DNA from: Septoria linicola | Lineage: Eukaryota; Ascomycota; Dothideomycetes; Mycosphaerellales; Mycosphaerellaceae | Assembly (NCBI GenBank): GCA_024114885.1 | Contig: CP099422.1 | Location: 1,612,001-1,676,000 of the forward strand | Direction of reading: 5' to 3' | Length of the DNA stretch: 64,000 nucleotides | Part shown: piece after piece, positions 33,714 through 45,228 of the stretch | How positions within the stretch are numbered: position 1 is the first letter of the stretch | Layout of the letters: every line of letters starts with the position of its first letter | Program-made: the position numbers and the translations under genes | The notes under the pieces: generated by a model | Databases searched by the model: none | What the model was told of the DNA's origin: nothing | What the model saw: the letters and a program-made list of their open reading frames with translations, nothing else

Positions 33714-35581
33714 ATGGCGTCCAAGGCCGCGATCAGGCCATTGGCGCAGCTCAGCACATCGCTTGGGCTGAAGCAGACTGCACAACGCGGCTTCGCGACT
33801 GCGCAAAGAACGACGACACCGTTTCAGCAGCCGGTGCGAGCTGGAAAGAGTGCGCACACGACCACCCGAATCAACCGACAGGAGCTGCGACGAGGCTTTG
33901 CGGACAAGCTGCCCGACAAGCAGCAGGTCAAGAAGAAGTCGTGGCGATTTTTGAAATGGACATGGCGCATCACATATCTGTCCCTGGCAGGCACACTGGT
34001 ATACACTGCTTACAACATCTATATCGATCGTAATCCCCCAGAGCAAGCCGAGGCGGATCCTAAGAAGAAGACTCTGGTCGTTCTTGGTAAGACAGAGGCG
34101 TATCGAGGACAGTAGCACTCCGCATGCTAATTATCCTTCGCAGGTACTGGTTGGGGCTCTGTATCGTTGCTGAAGAAGCTCGACACCGAGAACTACAATG
34201 TCATCGTCATCTCACCGCGCAACTACTTCCTGTTCACGCCTCTCTTGCCATCATGTACCACCGGAACCATCGAGCACCGCAGCATCATGGAGCCTATCCG
34301 CAACTTCCTTCGCCACAAGAAGACCCAGGTCAAATACTACGAAGCCGAGGCCACCAAGATCGACTACGAGAAGAAGGTGGTATACATCAACGATGATTCT
34401 GAGGTCAAGGGCAGCGTTTCATCCAACGAGGTTCCATTCGACATGCTGGTTGTTGGTGTCGGTGCTGAGAACGCCACATTCGGCATCCCGGGTGTGCGCG
34501 AGCATGGTTGCTTCTTGAAGGAGGTCGGCGATGCCCAGAGAATCCGCAAACGTATTATGGACTGCTGTGAGACTGCTACTTTCAAGGACCAGTCACCTGA
34601 AGAGCGCAAGCGCCTGCTGCACATGGTTGTAGTCGGCGGTGGACCTACAGGTGTCGAGTTTGCTGGCGAATTGCAAGACTTCTTCGAGAACGACCTCAAG
34701 AAATGGATACCCGAGATTCAGGACAACTTCCACGTCACGCTGGTCGAGGCGTTACCTTCTGTGCTGCCATCTTTTTCTAAAAGCCTGATTGACTACACTG
34801 AGAAGACATTCGAGGAAGAGACCATCGACATCCGAACGAAGACTATGGTCAAGAAGGTCGAATCAGAATACATCGAGGCCGAGTACACGAATGCTGAAGG
34901 AAAGAAGGTTACTGAGAAGATTCCATACGGCTTGCTTGTCTGGGCTACCGGTAACGCGCTACGACCTATCGTGAAGGATCTGATGAACCAAATCCCTGCT
35001 CAGAAAGACTCTCGTCGTGGCTTGGCTGTGAACGAGTACCTTGTCGTAAAGGGCACTGAGAACATCTGGGCTGTTGGAGACTGTGCTGTTGCCAACTACG
35101 CTCCTACCGCACAAGTCGCATCCCAAGAAGGCTCTTTCCTCGCACGCCTATTCAACCAAATGGGCAAATCTGAAGAGATCGAGCAGAAGCTCCAAATTCT
35201 GTCCGCCGAGCAAGAGAAGGCACCAAACCAAGAGGCTCGTAATCAGGTGTTTGAGCAGATCAAGGATCTTCAGAAGCGCCTAAGACGTGTGCAGCAAATG
35301 GGTCCATTCGAGTACTCCCACCAGGGTTCCCTGGCATACATCGGAAGTGAGAAGGCTGTTGCCGATATCTCATGGTTGACTGGCAACCTTGCCAGCGGTG
35401 GACAGCTGACATACTTGTTCTGGAGATCTGCATATCTCAGCATGTGCTTCAGCAGTAAGTGTAACATCAAAAGCTACATACAGGAAAAGACACTGACGTT
35501 TTAACAGCACGAAACCGCATTCTTGTCATCATGGACTGGATGAAGTCCTCGCTCTTCGGTCGTGATGTCTCAAGAGAGTAG
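33714..35581 (+). CDS. Alternative (type II) NADH dehydrogenase, mitochondrial, external type
   Basis: Single-subunit rotenone-insensitive NADH:ubiquinone oxidoreductase of the inner membrane. 585 aa from exons 33714..34086, 34144..35454 and 35508..35581 (introns of 57 and 53 nt). The N-terminus is a basic presequence (MASKAAIRPLAQLSTSLG), followed by one hydrophobic segment ITYLSLAGTLVYTAYNIYI (about 86-106) that would anchor the enzyme with its catalytic part facing the intermembrane space. FAD motif LVVLGTGWGS spans intron 1; NADH motif VVVGGGPTGVEFAGEL is near 285. LLVWATGNALRP, VGDCAVANYAPTAQ and the C-terminal LASGGQLTYLFWRSAYLSM with DWMKSSLFGRDVSRE are diagnostic. I see no EF-hand insert between the NADH and quinone-binding parts, so it is probably the calcium-independent type. 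Confidence 0.95.
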
Positions 35582-35833
35582 ATCATGACAGCCACACATC
35601 GAGAAACGAAGACGAAAGTGATACCATTAAGCGCATTTGAGCTGCAGGAGGCGTTCGAGCTGGGCTTGTGAAAGTAGGATTGTGAACACGAACGAACGCG
35701 TTAAGCGATAGAGCTGTACTTTTGAAACGAATTGACTTAATCCAACTGCAAGGCTGTTCTATGCAGGCCAATCGTTACACTCTATTTACTCATCAGGATC
35801 AGAGCACATCAACCCGACAGCTCTTGGGCCCTA

Positions 35834-37721
35834 CTATCTTACGACCGGCCGACAAAACGCCCGCATATGCCTCCCCTGAAACGCAGGCAGGAAACACTCT
35901 CGATACCGCAGATCTTCCTCCGTCGTCCCATCGAGCTCCATATCGAGTTTCCAAAACAACACCGCAAACGCAAAATACAACTCGCACATGCCCAAATTCT
36001 GTCCCAAGCACGACCTCGGACCTCGCGAGAATGCTACAAGCCATTTCTCCAGCGCTGCTGCGGCAGACTTACCACTATCATCACCACTCTCTTTTTGTAA
36101 CCAGCGCTCAGGATTGAATGTCTCCGGTGAAGAGAAGATTTCGGGGGAAGAATGGACGAAGAGGTGGGACATGCCGACGATGGTTCCGGGAGGGATGGTC
36201 CTGTTACTGATGACTGTTGGTGTGGTGCCGCTTGTAGAGGGCACGATGCGCGGGAGGGGAGCTGGGACGCTGGGGGAGAGGCGCAGGGATTCTTTGATGA
36301 TGGCTGTGAGGTAGGGGAGGCGTTCAAGGCGGTCGATGGAGGGGATGAAGGAGGCTGGCTCTGTGGAGATGAGGGGCGTAGTGCAGGATTTGCAGTGGAA
36401 GGAGCCGGCGTTGGGATTGATGTTGTCGATGACTTCGAGTTCGGTGATGGTGGAGTTGCAGGTTGGAGATGGACAGGTGAGGTCGGGTTCGTCTTTCCAG
36501 ACGGTCTGAAGCTCTGAGAGGAGGCGAGCGTGTATGGCTGGGTTGCGGAGAATGTGGAATATTCCAATCATCGCTGTGTTGGCTGCTGATTCTGCTCCGC
36601 CGAAGAAGAGGGCTTGTGCTTCTTCGTACAGACTCCCTGGAGAAGGCACCCCTGCGGCCTTGTTGATTTCTGGATCCATGAGGCGGTGGTAGATGGTGGG
36701 GTGGGAAGTCGTTTGCAGAGACGCAGGATTCTGCACGACTTCGTTCACTTGAGCGCCCAGCAGCTCTTGCAAGTCCACAAGCCCTGCTAAAGCTGGATTG
36801 GTGAGCTTCGTCAACCAGCCGGGCATGCTGAAGACCATTCTCCGGATGAGGTCGAAATGCCGGAAGAGTACGAAGCCCGGGAGCGAGGCGTCCATGGCAA
36901 CCACAGTCGGAGCCTGTAAGAAACAAAAACACAGGATCAGCACATCATCAACTTCAGCACTCGACACATTGGCATAGCTGGCAAGCACTCACCTGAAAAT
37001 CCTCCGCCTCCGTACTCTCCACATCCTTCGCAAAACAATACCCCATAATAGTGTCCAGCGTAAAGCACCTCAACGCAAACAGCATATCACTACTCCTCCG
37101 CCCTCCTTCTCCATCACCTCTCCCATAATCCCTCTCCAACGCCTGACACAACCTCGAAATCTTCTCCTTCACCAACCCTTGCAAGTCCGCAATCGCACGT
37201 TTGGAGAACAATGGAGCGAGAACATCTTTCCGCTGCTTGGCTTCTCGGTATGTCAAGAAGCCGAACGAACTGCGGTCCTCGCCGAAGGAGTGGTAGAGAG
37301 AGGGTTCTTTGTCCCAGCGGTTCGTGTTGTTGTAGATTTCGTGGTAGGCGGAGGGGGAAGAGAAGTGGAGCTGGAAGGAGGACGATCATGTTAACAGTGC
37401 TCTGAGAAATGAAGCAATGTGTCTCTTCTTTGCCTCTTCGCTCTTTCCTTAGCAGAAATGTAAGAGAAATATATGTCAACTCACCTCATTCGGACCTACT
37501 CTCACCACATCGCCATACACAGCATGTAACTCTCTAAGGACATCGATCCAATTTCGTCCGAGATACAGTTCTTGATATGCTTTGAACCGTCCTGTTGAGA
37601 CGGTTTTCGGGCCCGGGAAGCTCGCGAGTGGGCTGAAGAATAGATTGTAGACGATTGAGTAGAGTTTCGTGGTAAGCCAGGCTATGAGGAGAGCGCTTGC
37701 GATGTTGAGCAACATAATCAT
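35834..37721 (-). CDS. Cytochrome P450 with a Cys-rich insertion
   Basis: Heme-thiolate monooxygenase of the trichodiene-oxygenase-like fungal group, 564 aa from exons 37721..37485, 37370..36993 and 36913..35834 (introns of 114 and 79 nt). The N-terminal helix MIMLLNIASALLIAWLTTKLY anchors it in the ER, followed by SFPGPK. I-helix GGAESAANT, K-helix ESLRL, PERW and the heme loop FSRGPRSCLGQNL are intact, so it should be active. Between the J helix (ELQTVWKDEPDL) and the K helix (LPYLTAIIKE), where relatives have a handful of residues, there is an insertion of about 45 aa with four cysteines as C-x4-C and C-x2-C (CPSPTC and CKSC). The insertion has no canonical splice donor and stays in frame, so it is probably translated. 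Substrate unknown; no cluster genes are adjacent. Confidence 0.92.
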
Positions 37722-38178
37722 TCTGGCATGGTCGTGGGGGAGTTTGGATGAATTGCCAGGTGCAGATCAGAGGTTTCCTATCAGCTTCGCTTGATGATAG
37801 ATTACAGAGGGGCACTTGCAGTAGCGCTTGTCGCATCTCGGCTCGGTGTGCTATGTTGTGATCGCTTACTATTCTCAAGTAATGATGTATGTGCCTATCG
37901 CGATTGGAGCTTGATTAGGAAAGCCGTGAAGATGTTATACTGTGGTAGAGCGTGTCTTCTGCTCAATGCACTATTCCTATACATATCATTATGCTCGATT
38001 CCGGCTTGACGTCCATGTCAACTCTCTTGCCATCGCTGTGTGACAGTCCGCCGTGATAGTTCCCCAGCGCCACGCTAAGAACAAAGAAAACAAAAAATTG
38101 GTTCAAATCTCTCCAGACAGTGCATCCTGTGCGCTTGGGCCCATTGGAAATTCTGGCCGTTCTGTCTCAATAGGACCT
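37722..38178. other. Intergenic, upstream of the P450
   Basis: 457 bp between the P450 start and the rhomboid stop, both on the minus strand. It holds the P450 promoter; nothing specific recognised. Confidence 0.4.
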
Positions 38179-39774
38179 TCACAGAAGCTCCGCCACTTCG
38201 AAAACATCTCTCGTCAGCTCCACAAGGCTCCGCTTCGATGTACTGTTTGTCGTGGTGGAAGTGAAGTCGAGGTTACCGACGTTGCACCAGTCCGTGCCGC
38301 CTACTTTGATCGGCAGACACGAGAGATACTTGCACCACGAGCATCCGTTCCTCCACTCGTAGAAGTTCTTGAGAAGTAGGATGAACCCGATAAGCACACC
38401 AACCAGTGCTACTGCACGAACCACCCACCATGCCCACCAGATGACTCTCCGGGCCTTGAAGTGTCCGACCGGGTCTTTGATGAATGTCTTGAGACTCGCG
38501 TCCCGTTCGTTCTGGTGAGCGACGTGCGTGTACACTGGGTCTACCACTGTAGATGTGCGTCGTCCAATGGCTGTAGGAGAGCGCAGTAAACACAGGCCCA
38601 GCACCAATCCCATTAAGAAGCCACCAATATGCGAGAAGTTGTCCAAGCCTGGTAGCAGTCCGAGTACGAATGCAATGAGAATGTCGATCACGATGAACAA
38701 GAAGTCTTTGATGGGACTTCTTCGCTCCTTCCAAGTGTACAGCAGGTCGAGGAGGGTGATGGCTAATATGCCAAACAGGCTGCCCGATGCACCAGTTGAC
38801 GCGATTCCTGTCGCTGCAAAATTGCCACCTAGGATGAAGCCGAAGATGCCTGATGCAAAGTACAGAATGGCAAAGCGAATGCTACCGATCAGCAGCTCGA
38901 CATCGCGGCCGAGCGTCAACTGGAGCAGCATGTTGAACCCAATGTGGATGATACCAGCGTGCAGGAAGATCGGAACAATGAAGCGCCACCATTGATCAGG
39001 CGCTGGTGTATCATCCAAGGAGCCTCCCACTCGAGGGTTGCGGTCGGAGCTCATGTTGCAGAGGTCGGATAGCTGACAAGTCGTGCTGTCGCCGGTTGTC
39101 GCCGTGGCGTTGGGACATGGCCACGAGATGGGCACGCTGCTGTTCTGGACGTTGGGCATGGTGTGCATGCAAGGCTGATATCGAGCACCCATGTTGATCA
39201 AGACGTATGGTGAAGGCCCAATCATGGGGTTGAATGAAGGCTTGATCTCGATGGGCGAGCCCGTCAGCACGCCATTCCTGATGATCTCGGCGATGAAGAC
39301 CACCAGCTGCACAAAGGTCAAGACGAAGACGACCCAGGTGATCTTGCCTTTGAACCAGCCTTGTTCCTGCACCGGCGCAGGCGCATGATCTCGCCTTCTC
39401 TTCCTCCGCGGGTCTGCATCGCGCACAAACGGGTCGTCCTGCTCGTGAGGGAGGATGGGCGATACGGTATGCGTCGAGTCGTGCTTGGGGTTCCTGCCAT
39501 TCAGAGGAATCGCGTTCCCATCATCAAACGGGTCTGCATCGTGGTGTATCCTCCCGCTTGAGCCTGCGTAAGACTGCTGCGGCGACTGATGGGCGCATGG
39601 ATGTACTCGATCACCAAAGGGCGACTGTGGAGGTTGCGGAATGGGCGGGAGCGGTGCTTCGTTGCGCTCTGAATAGTCGTGGTAGGGACTGGCGTTGTTG
39701 TGGTTGTGGTAGCTGGGCGGACTGTTGCTGTCGCCGTTGCCGCTGTGGGAGTAGTAGTCGTGTGCTGCCATCAT
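38179..39774 (-). CDS. Rhomboid-family intramembrane serine protease
   Basis: 531 aa, intronless. Rhomboids cleave membrane-protein substrates within or next to the bilayer. The catalytic dyad is present: Ser330 in GASGSLFG and His382 in DNFSHIGGFLMG; the supporting HIGFN motif is at about 277-281. There is a 135-residue disordered, Pro/His/Asp-rich cytosolic N-terminus, a first helix ITWVVFVLTFVQLVVFIAEII (145-165), a lumenal loop with several cysteines and N-glycosylation sites (about 190-255), and the six-helix core. A further helix near the C-terminus (VVRAVALVGVLIGFILLL) is followed by a short Cys-bearing tail. This secretory-pathway layout (1+6, long N-tail) resembles eukaryotic rhomboids of Golgi or plasma membrane, not the mitochondrial PARL type. 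Start: two consecutive ATGs; the first was used. Confidence 0.93.
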   Translation of the reverse strand: MMAAHDYYSHSGNGDSNSPPSYHNHNNASPYHDYSERNEAPLPPIPQPPQSPFGDRVHPCAHQSPQQSYAGSSGRIHHDADPFDDGNAIPLNGRNPKHDSTHTVSPILPHEQDDPFVRDADPRRKRRRDHAPAPVQEQGWFKGKITWVVFVLTFVQLVVFIAEIIRNGVLTGSPIEIKPSFNPMIGPSPYVLINMGARYQPCMHTMPNVQNSSVPISWPCPNATATTGDSTTCQLSDLCNMSSDRNPRVGGSLDDTPAPDQWWRFIVPIFLHAGIIHIGFNMLLQLTLGRDVELLIGSIRFAILYFASGIFGFILGGNFAATGIASTGASGSLFGILAITLLDLLYTWKERRSPIKDFLFIVIDILIAFVLGLLPGLDNFSHIGGFLMGLVLGLCLLRSPTAIGRRTSTVVDPVYTHVAHQNERDASLKTFIKDPVGHFKARRVIWWAWWVVRAVALVGVLIGFILLLKNFYEWRNGCSWCKYLSCLPIKVGGTDWCNVGNLDFTSTTTNSTSKRSLVELTRDVFEVAELL

Positions 39775-40720
39775 CAGGCGATGTTCTGTCTTTCAGCGAA
39801 TGTGGGATGGCGATGCGCCTGTGTGGTGGACGGTCGAAAGCACTTTCTGTCTCTCTGAACAATCGTGAATAGCCTCGTTCTGGCTTGCGCGTTCAGCAAC
39901 CAGGGTCTCGTCTCTCGTCTCTCGTCTCGTGGCTGGTTGGTTGGCGGAAAGTGCCGAGGAAACAAAACCGTCGTGCAGCACACCAGGACGTCTTTGTGTC
40001 AATGAATGTGTCCGGTGTGATGATTGACAGCGCCTGACTGTGCTATCTTCTTGTTCAATCGACGGTGTTATAGGAAGGATAGAGTGGACAAATGTTGCAG
40101 CAATAAATTAGGTCAATGTCTATGAGGCTGCCACGAAGATCGCAGGGATCTAGAAACGAGCGCATGAGGAGCTCTGATGAGCTGTTCTCGCAGTCCAATC
40201 GGATCAGGCTTGCGCACAAGCCGTTGTCTAACCAAAGCAGCTCTGATCTGCCATACGCAGCAGCCTGCATACGCTTTGCAGTTGGGTGTTATGCAATGGC
40301 GAAGTGTGCAACATAACACAGGACTGCATTTGAGAGCACGCAGAGATCGACGCATGGTCACTACTGTTGCCACCTGACTGCACTCCACGATCTTGAGCAG
40401 CTTCACTATACCCCGACGCAGTCTGCCCTGACGTGCAGCTGTACTTGACACTCACAGCAAGGACTTCTCCCACCGAACAAAGACCAGACAATGCTCTTTG
40501 TGGGTGGAAGCGTGAACAAAGGCGAACCACAGCCATTGTCCACACGAGACGACAAAGCCCTCGGGAGGATAAGTATGCCAACAGTGACTGTCGTCCATTC
40601 TGCTCGCCAGCACTCTGTGATTGATATCGACCCGCTGCATAGCTCATCGTCTCAAGACTTCCCTCTGAAACATATCGCTCTGGAAGCACGTTACTCAATC
40701 GCTAAAACAGATTGCTCACC
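39775..40720. other. Divergent intergenic region, rhomboid / small gene A
   Basis: 946 bp between divergent starts. Near 39900 there is a short run of TCTCG repeats in the rhomboid leader. No gene seen. Confidence 0.4.
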
Positions 40721-41305
40721 ATGGCAGAAAGAAACACTACCGCTCCATTGGACCTCCCTCCGCCTGGCGTGGATGCGATGGAATTCTACATGCAACGTGC
40801 GCGAACTTTGGCAGCTGCTCGTGCCTCACTCGCACCTGCCCCAGCCCCAAATCCAGCCTCAAAGTCTCTCAGTTTCGATGACCGTCTCAAGCTGGAGCGT
40901 GCAATTGCAAAATCCGAAAAGCTGACTTCTGACGCGCAGGCACAACTCGAAAGACCAGTTCTTGCACCCTTCGAGCTCACTCCGCTCGAGCAAGTTGAGG
41001 AGGACAACGCCAAAGCCAAGCAGTACAGCGAGAGCCTGACCAAGAAGCTCCACGACCATAAGCTCACCCAGATTCAGACTCTGCATGTGAGCGTTATGGC
41101 GACCATCGAGCGGATTGAGGCCAAGCAACTACTGCCATCCCGTCCTCAGACTTCTCGTATCCCTCGGCCGATCACTGCCAGCACGTTAGCACCAGAACCT
41201 CAAGCACGACCCTCGCGCATACCCCGACTTGCTGACCTGGAGGCTTGTGCTCCAGCTTACCAGTCGGGCAAGACCTTTTTTGAGCGCCTGAACAAGACTG
41301 ATTAA
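40721..41305 (+). CDS. Hypothetical protein with N-terminal PPPGVD motif (gene A of a pair)
   Basis: 194 aa, intronless, from the ATG in CACCATGGC (a good start context). No known domain. The N-terminus has LPPPGVDAMEFYMQRARTL; the same motif opens the next gene downstream. The middle is helical and charged (FDDRLKLERAIAKSEKLTSDAQ; EDNAKAKQYSESLTKKLHDHK), with a likely short coiled coil at about 50-135. The C-terminal third is Pro/Arg-rich with repeated SRIPRP/SRIPRL elements and ends FFERLNKTD. No signal peptide or membrane segment. Probably a lineage-specific intracellular protein. Confidence 0.6.
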   Translation: MAERNTTAPLDLPPPGVDAMEFYMQRARTLAAARASLAPAPAPNPASKSLSFDDRLKLERAIAKSEKLTSDAQAQLERPVLAPFELTPLEQVEEDNAKAKQYSESLTKKLHDHKLTQIQTLHVSVMATIERIEAKQLLPSRPQTSRIPRPITASTLAPEPQARPSRIPRLADLEACAPAYQSGKTFFERLNKTD

Positions 41306-41778
41306 AGCTGCTCTGGCACGCCTGCTCTGAGGAAAATCTAGCTGATCAGTTTTCACTGCCAATAAAATGCAGACTTCCTAGAAGGTAAGCGTGCATAAGA
41401 AAGGTAGGCGCCCGATTGCTAGTAGTTCTCATGCAATGACAGAGAGATCCATCTTCTCGCCCAAATTGCTCTTCTCTCTCCTTACCAGATTTCCATCTCC
41501 CCTTCCTTTCCTCGTCCCCACATATGACTCCTTTGTTCGCCATGACAAAGCCTCCTTTGATCACATTGTACCAGAAATAGTCCTTTATATCCCTACCACC
41601 AGTCCATTGCTCGTGCTGAGCCATACCTGATACTCCCACATCGCTCTCCTTGCCCTCCCGCGATTTTCTATCTCATTATTCTAGCATCTCATATCGCTCA
41701 TCCAGCAGGTCTGGCCACAGCAGAGCTTGATGCTCAGCATTTCACGAGTCTCCTTCTACATTCCTCCATCTCCTTCTA
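41306..41778. other. Intergenic
   Basis: 473 bp between the two small genes. The second half is strongly CT-rich (TCTCCTTCT, CCTCCATCTCC), typical of a fungal promoter or leader. Confidence 0.4.
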
Positions 41779-42009
41779 ATGCCCGTCGACGAAATTTCCT
41801 CCCCACCACGTTCTCCGCCGGCCGGAGTCGACCGCATAGAATTGATGATGGAACGCGCTCTCGAGAGGAAAATCAATCGAGCGCAGAATAGTGTAAGTGA
41901 ATGGACGACGCCGTCAGCTGAGACGAGGGGCTACTTGGCTTTGTGGGAGGCGAGGGTGAGTGAGTTGCCGGAGTCGCCGACTACGACTACTACCTCGAAT
42001 GAAGAGTGA
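41779..42009 (+). CDS. Small hypothetical protein with PPAGVD motif (gene B of a pair)
   Basis: 76 aa. The N-terminus SPPAGVDRIELMMERALERK aligns with gene A's PPPGVDAMEFYMQRARTL: P-P-x-G-V-D, a hydrophobic residue, E, x, x, M, x, R-A. This and a CT-rich leader before the ATG are the main evidence that it is a real gene. The rest is short, polar and ends in a Thr run (TTTTTSNEE). A GTAAGT sits inside the frame at about 41893, so an intron and a different C-terminus are possible. No known domain. Confidence 0.5.
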   Translation: MPVDEISSPPRSPPAGVDRIELMMERALERKINRAQNSVSEWTTPSAETRGYLALWEARVSELPESPTTTTTSNEE

Positions 42010-42364
42010 GGTGATGATAAGTGTTCGGATGTAGGGTCTGTGTGGTCAGAGGCCATTTCAAAGGCATCATAGTGCACTGAGAAGATGGGGTAGGGAGGAT
42101 GGCTGCGCCGTCAAGGTTTGGTACCTTTCTTTCCACTGTACATGGCAATTTGCTTGGAAAGTCTTACTTTCCATGTCCCGTTTCTTCTTTCTCGTGTGTT
42201 TCATATATCCGTTGTCATCGCATGTCTGACGTGTGTGGTAGCTTGACCACGTACGCGAGCGCAGCGTCCACTCACTCCGTGTCAGTCAAGTTTCAATGCT
42301 ACTCGCTTTGTCGTTCGCCTCGTTACCACTGCGCCCTGTGGACCCGAAGATGCGTCGGGGACGC
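42010..42364. other. Intergenic, convergent 3' ends
   Basis: 355 bp between the stop of small gene B and the stop of phospholipase D. Presumably two 3' UTRs; no gene seen. Confidence 0.4.
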
Positions 42365-45228
42365 TCAAGTGTACAGCTCCTCGGTCATCGTGTTGAGTCT
42401 AGAGTCCAGAAATTAGCGACCATCTCAGTCACGGAGCCGCGAAGTCGTGAATGCTTACCCAAGTCCCTCCTTTGCAATATCTTCGTCCTTCAAGAACAGC
42501 AAAGGCATCTCGACGAGATTGCCTCTGATCCTGCTCAAGACCTCCTTCATCTCCTGCGGTCCTTGTGGTCCTGGACTGAATTCTTCCTTCACAACGTGGC
42601 CCCACCTAATGCACAAAGTCAATCAGCACAACATCCTCATCGAAAGTATACGACTGATGAACTCACCTCCAGAACGTCGGTTTCTGATCTTCCTGTCCCT
42701 TCTTCTTCGGATCATCAGCCTTGAAGTACTTCTCATAATACTCGTCGTAATCCTTCCAGCTCTTGACTTTGTCATCAGGCACTGGATGGAAGACTTTCGC
42801 GAACGCTTCGGTGTTCACTGCAGCAGTCTGCTTCCAAAGTGACTGGAACGAGTCGGAGACCGGGTCGGCGACAGCATGATCCTCGCGGCTACCCCAGTCG
42901 TAGTTGTTGGGCGTGCCGACAGGGAAGTAGTTGTTATCTGGTCTGCTGGGATCTTGAGGTGGGATGAGACCCAAGTGCTTGCGGAAGATTTGACGTCTTA
43001 GTGAGGCAGCAAAGACTGAAGCCCGCCACGGTCGTCCGGCCATGTACGAATCAATCTCTTGTGGGTCCTCAATCATCATGGCAATCTCGCTGTCGTGGTC
43101 GCCGAGCTGAGATCTGTCATTGAGATTTGCAGATCCGCAGATGACGATGCGGTCGTCTGCGATCAAGAGCTTGCTGTGGATGTACAGCTCTTCAGAAACG
43201 TAGGCGTCCATTTCTGTCTCGGCATCGCCTTGCCAGGGTACGGATCTGATGTCAGGACCGTTGAGCATGTAGCATTCTGCTACAGAGTCCCACCTCCCAC
43301 TAGCACCCTCGCCGGACGCTTGTTGAGCGGCCTGCTGGTATTGATTGTATGCATTAGCATTGCCATTTGCATCAGCATACTCTTGGTTGTATTGATCGGA
43401 GTTCAGGGTATGACCGTATTGCTGATCATAACCTCTTCGCGCGTCATCGTAGGAGACTCCGGCCTGCTGTTCCACCTGTGCCATGGAAGCATTAATGTTG
43501 ATCCGATCGTAACTCCTGAGATTATAGAAGCGGAGATACTTCATTGGGTCCACGCCTTGACGCGCAACCTCTTCCATGATACTGTGTCCACCTCGGTTGA
43601 TGCTGAAGTATTGAAACTCCATGATCGCCCTTGTGCCCAGTGCAGCATCGTCCTTCAAATCACCGGCAAAGGCTGGGACAGACGGAATGTTGATGATCAT
43701 CTGCCAGTCCTCATTGTTCCGCGCAGCTCGAACAATACGTTCTACGATTGCAGCGCCTATCAGATTTCGTACAGGCTTCTGCTGATGTCCTGTGGCTGTA
43801 ATGAAGAACTGGTTTTCCATGTACACAAAATGAACCTGTAAAGCAAAAGATTGTCAGCAGATGCCATAGTGCATAGGGTGGCTATACTCTTCACCGTTGA
43901 AGGGCTGCATTGAAGTCGCTCGTTTCACTTACACTTTCGCGAATGGTCCTGATGTATGCGTTGGCAATAGAGTGTTCCAGCTTTACACCATGACTCCATT
44001 TGCATGCAGAACGCATGATCTGACACTGTGTCCCGCCGAGCGGACCGGAAGGATACTCTTGGTCGAATAGCAAACGGTCTCGACCTTCTTCCAAGCGTGC
44101 ACGGCCTTTCTCGTACTGTTCACGGATGCGGTCGCGGAAGCCTTCGGTCTGTCCATCGCCTTGGACACCACCATTCTCGTCTTCTGTGTAAGGATGACCT
44201 ATGATGCCAGCACGCTGTGGATGATAGATGATGGGCGAATACCGAACGTCCGCGCGGACGTCGTACTTTTCGTAGTAGATGAAATTCCATCTCTGCGCAA
44301 AGTGCGCTTTCAGATCTTCAACGACAGGACCTTTCGCGCAGAGTGCTACATCACTCCAGCCCATACGACTGTTACCAGTTCTTGGTAGCTTGTTGTTCTC
44401 CCAGTGGCTGACGTCATTGAAGTCCATGATTCGGGCGTTGTTGTAGTCTTGCCCCGGAAACACGATCTGCTTGAGGTCTCCGGGATGAGCATCTGAAATG
44501 CTGTGTTGGTTGGTGTCCCATCTACCGTAGCATAGATCCAAGCCACCCATGAACGCCACATGGCTGTCAACCAGACACAACTTCTCGTGATGCGCCCAGT
44601 AGAGGACAGTACCATCGTTCATTCCATAGATACCCTTGATCGCATCGCCAGGCAGCTGAGCAAGTTTGGAAGCACTAAGACCAGACTGTTTGATGCTCTG
44701 AAGGAAATTTGAAGCAAGAGTCTGCTTATCAGGAAGATGATCTGGATGGCGGAAGACCTTGATGTTGCCCGTCTTGTCTTCATCTTCCAGCCAGTGTTTC
44801 GTGTGGCTCGAGCTGAGTGTTAGAGCCTGTGTGACTTCCTTGTACACAATGATGTTGACCTGCACACCACGCTGTGCAGCCGCAAACAAAAGCCTATCAA
44901 GTCTGTACTGCTCGTGCAGTGCTGGTGGTCTTCGCAAATACAGCTCAGGACTTAGCCACCAGTCCAGAATCCAAATTGAGCTTTTCGCATGTTCGAGTGC
45001 CAGCGACACTGCCCACATGTAGCTACAGCCATCAACATACCACTTCACTTCGTTTCCCTCACGCTGAGGTGCGAAGCTCTGAAATCGGTGCAGATGATGG
45101 TCATCGTTATCTGAGCAGGCGTTCGAGCTGTGCGTGTGAGAGTGGGTGGGCTTGCCGGTCGCCTCTGCTTTGATTCTCGTCTCCACATCCTTCAGGCTCG
45201 ACTTGACTTTGTCGAAGAGAAAGGCCAT
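42365..45228 (-). CDS. Phospholipase D
   Basis: Hydrolyses phosphatidylcholine to phosphatidic acid and choline. 881 aa from four exons: 45228..43933, 43835..42667, 42605..42459 and 42398..42365; lengths sum to 882 codons. Both HKD motifs are intact: HHEKLCLVDSHVAFMGGLDL (His214) and IHSKLLIADDRIVICGSANLN (His652). The last exon of 34 nt gives the typical ending LNTMTEELYT. There are no PX or PH domains at the N-terminus, which instead is short and histidine-rich (HSHTHSSNACSDNDDHHLH), so this is the shorter filamentous-fungal class, not yeast Spo14. An amphipathic start (MAFLFDKVKSSLKDVETRI) may bind membranes. A Gln/Asn/Tyr-rich insert at about 555-615 (YDQQYGHTLNSDQYNQEY) separates the catalytic halves and is unusually long. 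Confidence 0.95.
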
